Shown here: positions 54,662 through 56,913 of the stretch, in pieces
How positions within the stretch are numbered: position 1 is the stretch's first letter
Layout of the letters: each line of letters starts with the position of its first letter
The notes under the pieces: generated by a model
Databases searched by the model: none
What the model saw: only the letters and a program-made list of their open reading frames with translations
Told to the model about the DNA's origin: nothing
Position numbers and translations under genes: made by a program
NCBI GenBank assembly: GCA_019359115.1
Contig: JAHHHW010000093.1
Span: 1 to 56,913 of the forward strand
From: Pelatocladus maniniholoensis HA4357-MV3
GTDB lineage: Bacteria; Cyanobacteriota; Cyanobacteriia; Cyanobacteriales; Nostocaceae
Length of the DNA: 56,913 nt
Direction of reading: 5' to 3'

Positions 54662-56008
54662 ATGAACAACCAGGAACTCACTGCTTTAGAAATCAGCTTT
54701 AACCAACTGATTGATACTTTATTGCTTAAAAAACTAGCAACTGAAGAATTTACTGTCAGATTAAATAGCGAACGCAGTCAATTTACTCGCTTTAATCATG
54801 CCAAAGTTAGACAAACTGGTTTAGTGGCTGATGGCTGGATTGACCTAAGTTTAATACAAGGCCAGCGCAGTAGTTTTAGACAAATTCCTTTTACTGGAAA
54901 TTGGGAAATCGATTGGGAAGTCACATATCAAGCTTTGCAAGAATTACGCGCAGAACTTCCTTTTGTACTTTTAGATCCTTATTTAGTATTGCCATCAGGA
55001 ACTAATACTAGTCGAGAAGTATATTCTGGTAATTTATTGACTGAAGAAGCAGTAGTATCAAATATTTTAGAATCAGTCCCAGAATTAGATTTTACAGGTT
55101 TGTATGCTGGCGGAGTTGTAGTTAATGCTTATGCTGATTCTCTAGGACAAAAACACTGGTTTGCTACTGATTCTTTTACCCTAGATTATTCTATATTTAA
55201 CAGCGAAAGACAAGCTGTTAAAGGTATATTTGCAGGTAGCGATTGGCATCAACAAGCTTATATCAATAAAATTCAAGAAGCAAAAAAACAACTAAAATTA
55301 CTGGCTCGTCCAGTTAAGCAGTTACCACGGGGACAATATAGAACTTATTTTGCCCCAGAAGCGGTTGACAACTTATTAATGATGCTTTCTTGGGGTGCTA
55401 CCAGTGAAGCTGATTTACAACAAGGAAATAGTGCTTTAGCTGCTCTTTCGCGTCAAGAAAAACAGCTTTCTTCTAAGTTTAATCTCAAAGAAAACTTTCA
55501 ACGAGGAACAGTACCACGTTTTAATGAATGGGGAGAAATGACAGCCCTGGAATTACCAATAATTACTCAAGGAAGATTAGTCAATACCTTGATAAATTCT
55601 CGTACCGCCAAAGAATATCAAAAAACTCCTAACGGTGCTAATAGTCATGAATCTTTGCGATCGCCAGAAGTAAATCCGGGGAGTTTAGAATTTGATCAAA
55701 TTCTGCCAAATTTGGATACAGGATTATATGTATCAAACTTACATTATTTAAATTGGAGCGATCGCCCCACGGGTAGAATTACAGGTATGACGCGTTATGC
55801 CTGTTTTTGGGTAGAAAATGGCGAAATCATCGCACCCATAGAGAATTTGCGGTTTGACGATAGTCTTTATCGTTTTTGGGGTGAAAATTTACTCGATTTC
55901 ACCAATTTTCAAGAATTTATCCCCGAAGTCGGAACTTATGAAGGTCGGCAACTGGGAGGTAGTATGGTTCCTGGGATGTTGGTGGAAGATTTTACTTATA
56001 CATTGTAA
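54662..56008 (+). CDS. TldE/PmbA-like partner protein
   Basis: 448 residues from ATG 54662 (MNNQELTALEISFNQLIDTL). The frame is open to 54443, but the added part is low-complexity Pro/Leu sequence from the repeat-like spacer. The TldD fold is seen (RFNHAKVRQTGLVADGWIDL near 43-62, EMTALELPIITQGRLVNTL near 300-318), but the HExxxH motif is absent, as expected for TldE, the non-catalytic half. Length is close to E. coli PmbA (450). Downstream of tldD by 275 bp, likely one unit. Confidence 0.85.
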   Translation: MNNQELTALEISFNQLIDTLLLKKLATEEFTVRLNSERSQFTRFNHAKVRQTGLVADGWIDLSLIQGQRSSFRQIPFTGNWEIDWEVTYQALQELRAELPFVLLDPYLVLPSGTNTSREVYSGNLLTEEAVVSNILESVPELDFTGLYAGGVVVNAYADSLGQKHWFATDSFTLDYSIFNSERQAVKGIFAGSDWHQQAYINKIQEAKKQLKLLARPVKQLPRGQYRTYFAPEAVDNLLMMLSWGATSEADLQQGNSALAALSRQEKQLSSKFNLKENFQRGTVPRFNEWGEMTALELPIITQGRLVNTLINSRTAKEYQKTPNGANSHESLRSPEVNPGSLEFDQILPNLDTGLYVSNLHYLNWSDRPTGRITGMTRYACFWVENGEIIAPIENLRFDDSLYRFWGENLLDFTNFQEFIPEVGTYEGRQLGGSMVPGMLVEDFTYTL

Positions 56009-56335
56009 GGTAATGATCTGTATCAACTATTTCACAAAAATTATCCTTTCATGTAAAGATTAAAATAAATGTTGAGTTTCTGTGATGGTGCAGACCTGTA
56101 GGTGTTTTACATGGAGACTCAATTTTTATGCCTGAAAGCCTTACCTGTTCTGGGTTTGAAGCATTTACATAAAAATAGAGGTTCGCGCAATGTCTAAAAC
56201 TCTTCCCAGTAAAGCATTTGAGCCAATTTTTTATTATGCACTCTTGACAGTGCGATCTCTCAAACGCTATATTTACTCCAGGTCTGCACCACTGAACCTT
56301 GAAAACCAAATACAGCAAGGCTACTGGATTGAGCA
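56009..56335 (+). promoter_or_regulatory. CRISPR leader region
   Basis: AT-rich sequence directly before the first repeat. Repeats end in ATTGAAAC, the usual 5' handle of processed crRNAs, so transcription is rightward and this side is the leader. It contains GAGGTTCGCGCAATG near 56181-56195 and CTGAACCTTGAAAAC near 56292-56306, segments I associate with cyanobacterial leaders, and a 13-bp inverted repeat (56086-56098 and 56279-56291). Frames on the minus strand are shadows. Confidence 0.65.
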
Positions 56336-56789
56336 GTTGCAACTAACATTAATCCCTATTAGGGATTGAAACTTACCCTTCAATTGAAAGGCCTTATGAC
56401 AGAACGGGTTGCAACTAACATTAATCCCTATTAGGGATTGAAACATGAAACTGACGGCATTACTAACTTGCGCGATCGCGTTGCAACTAACATTAATCCC
56501 TATTAGGGATTGAAACTCTTTTTCTAAGAGATAATCAACAACCTCTTGGTTAGTCATTGTTGCAACTAACATTAATCCCTATTAGGGATTGAAACATAAA
56601 ATCTTTCAGCAAATACATCCACAAATTTTAATGTTGCAACTAACATTAATCCCTATTAGGGATTGAAACTATTAAATAATAAGACGTGACTTTATTCTCA
56701 AACTCAAGTTGCAACTAACATTAATCCCTATTAGGGATTGAAACCATATCTTTGAATGTACTCTTCACAAGAAAACCATGTTGCAACTA
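56336..56789 (+). CRISPR. CRISPR array, six full repeats and a broken seventh
   Basis: 37-bp repeats start at 56336, 56408, 56480, 56559, 56633 and 56708. They are identical: GTTGCAACTAACATTAATCC at the start, an AATCCC/GGGATT stem in the middle and GATTGAAAC at the end. Spacers are 35, 35, 42, 37, 38 and 35 bp. A seventh repeat begins at 56780 but keeps only GTTGCAACTA before IS630-like sequence begins. The repeat style fits type I or III systems of cyanobacteria; no cas gene is in the window. Confidence 0.98.
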
Positions 56790-56913
56790 TAGCGTTTACC
56801 GGTCTAATGAAGTACATTTATTAAGATAAAGCTGTGCATCTCCTCAAGGAGAAAAATGAAACCATATTCCCTCGACTTTCGTCAAAAAATACTTGATACA
56901 TATTTAGAAGGTG
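56790..56913 (+). mobile_element. IS630-family element, left end, cut by the window edge
   Basis: Begins immediately after the TA at 56788-56789 of the seventh CRISPR repeat. IS630/Tc1-mariner elements insert at TA, which matches. 66 bp of terminal sequence (starting TAGCGTTTACCGGTC) precede the transposase start. The right end lies outside the window. Confidence 0.8.
56856..56913 (+). CDS. IS630-family transposase, N-terminal fragment
   Basis: ATG 56856 with AAGGAG 4 nt upstream. The 19 visible residues MKPYSLDFRQKILDTYLEG match the opening of IS630 transposases, the first helix of the DNA-binding helix-turn-helix. The gene continues past the window, so whether it is intact is unknown. Confidence 0.82.
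   Translation, partial: MKPYSLDFRQKILDTYLEG

Noticed and set aside
56049-56572. Minus-strand frames in the CRISPR leader and array
   Set aside because: They translate the repeat (FQSLIGINVSCN) and leader; CRISPR explains the sequence fully.

Overview
The window is a chromosomal piece of a filamentous, most likely heterocyst-forming cyanobacterium (order Nostocales; genus not determined). It carries genes of oxygenic phototrophs: Mg-chelatase chlD and chlI, beta-carotene hydroxylase crtR, photosystem II biogenesis psb29/thf1, a CpcT-type bilin lyase and the cyanobacterial pair pipX-pipY. It is rich in GCGATCGC (HIP1) octamers, in heptanucleotide short tandem repeats such as (GGGGATT)n, (TTACTTT)n and (ATTGCCT)n, and in small inverted-repeat elements between genes, all typical of this group. 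I found no rRNA or tRNA gene.

Layout. 0.3-3.1 kb: a DUF4213/DUF364 protein and chlD. 3.2-4.8 kb: an accessory patch with a 63-bp minisatellite, a truncated Rpn-type nuclease/transposase gene and a VapBC-like toxin-antitoxin pair. 5-9.3 kb: a short-chain dehydrogenase, then a leftward lipid and envelope block (MlaE permease, DUF3119, DUF3086, plsY). 9.7-14.6 kb: a small membrane protein, sppA, aroH, a PstS-like binding protein, a Ser/Thr kinase and an unannotated 49-residue single-span protein. 15-18.2 kb: crtR and pyk. 18.3-24.4 kb: leftward surface-polysaccharide genes (two glycosyltransferases, rfbA, rfbD, rfbC, plus a Uma2 gene). 24.5-28.4 kb: an amidotransferase-family gene remnant, then pipX-pipY-sepF-proC. 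28.5-35.9 kb: a Ski2-like helicase, YgfZ, a divergent Zn/Mn ABC transporter and an RRM protein. 36.2-42.8 kb: chlI, small proteins, a GAF protein and a GMC oxidoreductase. 42.8-43.9 kb: a gene-free kilobase with two miniature mobile elements. 43.9-56 kb: ppk1, an MDR dehydrogenase, a small charged-peptide locus, an exbB/exbD pair, a holin-like protein, psb29, cpcT and a tldD/tldE pair. 56-56.9 kb: a CRISPR leader and array ended abruptly by an IS630-family element.

Genes that probably work together: chlD with chlI (Mg-chelatase; ChlH is not in the window); MlaE with DUF3119, DUF3086 and PlsY (glycerolipid supply and membrane trafficking); rfbA, rfbD and rfbC (dTDP-L-rhamnose; rfbB not seen) with the glycosyltransferases; pipX with pipY (nitrogen and PLP homeostasis) beside sepF (division) and proC; ExbB with ExbD; TldD with TldE.

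The most notable signals are: (1) an IS630 insertion exactly at the TA dinucleotide inside a CRISPR repeat; (2) a 145-bp miniature element at 43546-43690 with perfect 14-bp terminal repeats and a 10-bp target duplication; (3) a second miniature family present twice; (4) a higher-order minisatellite fused to an Rpn-gene remnant; (5) a heptanucleotide tandem repeat filling the ribosome-binding region of tldD; and (6) previously uncalled small proteins. I did not recognise a complete, clearly new multi-gene system.
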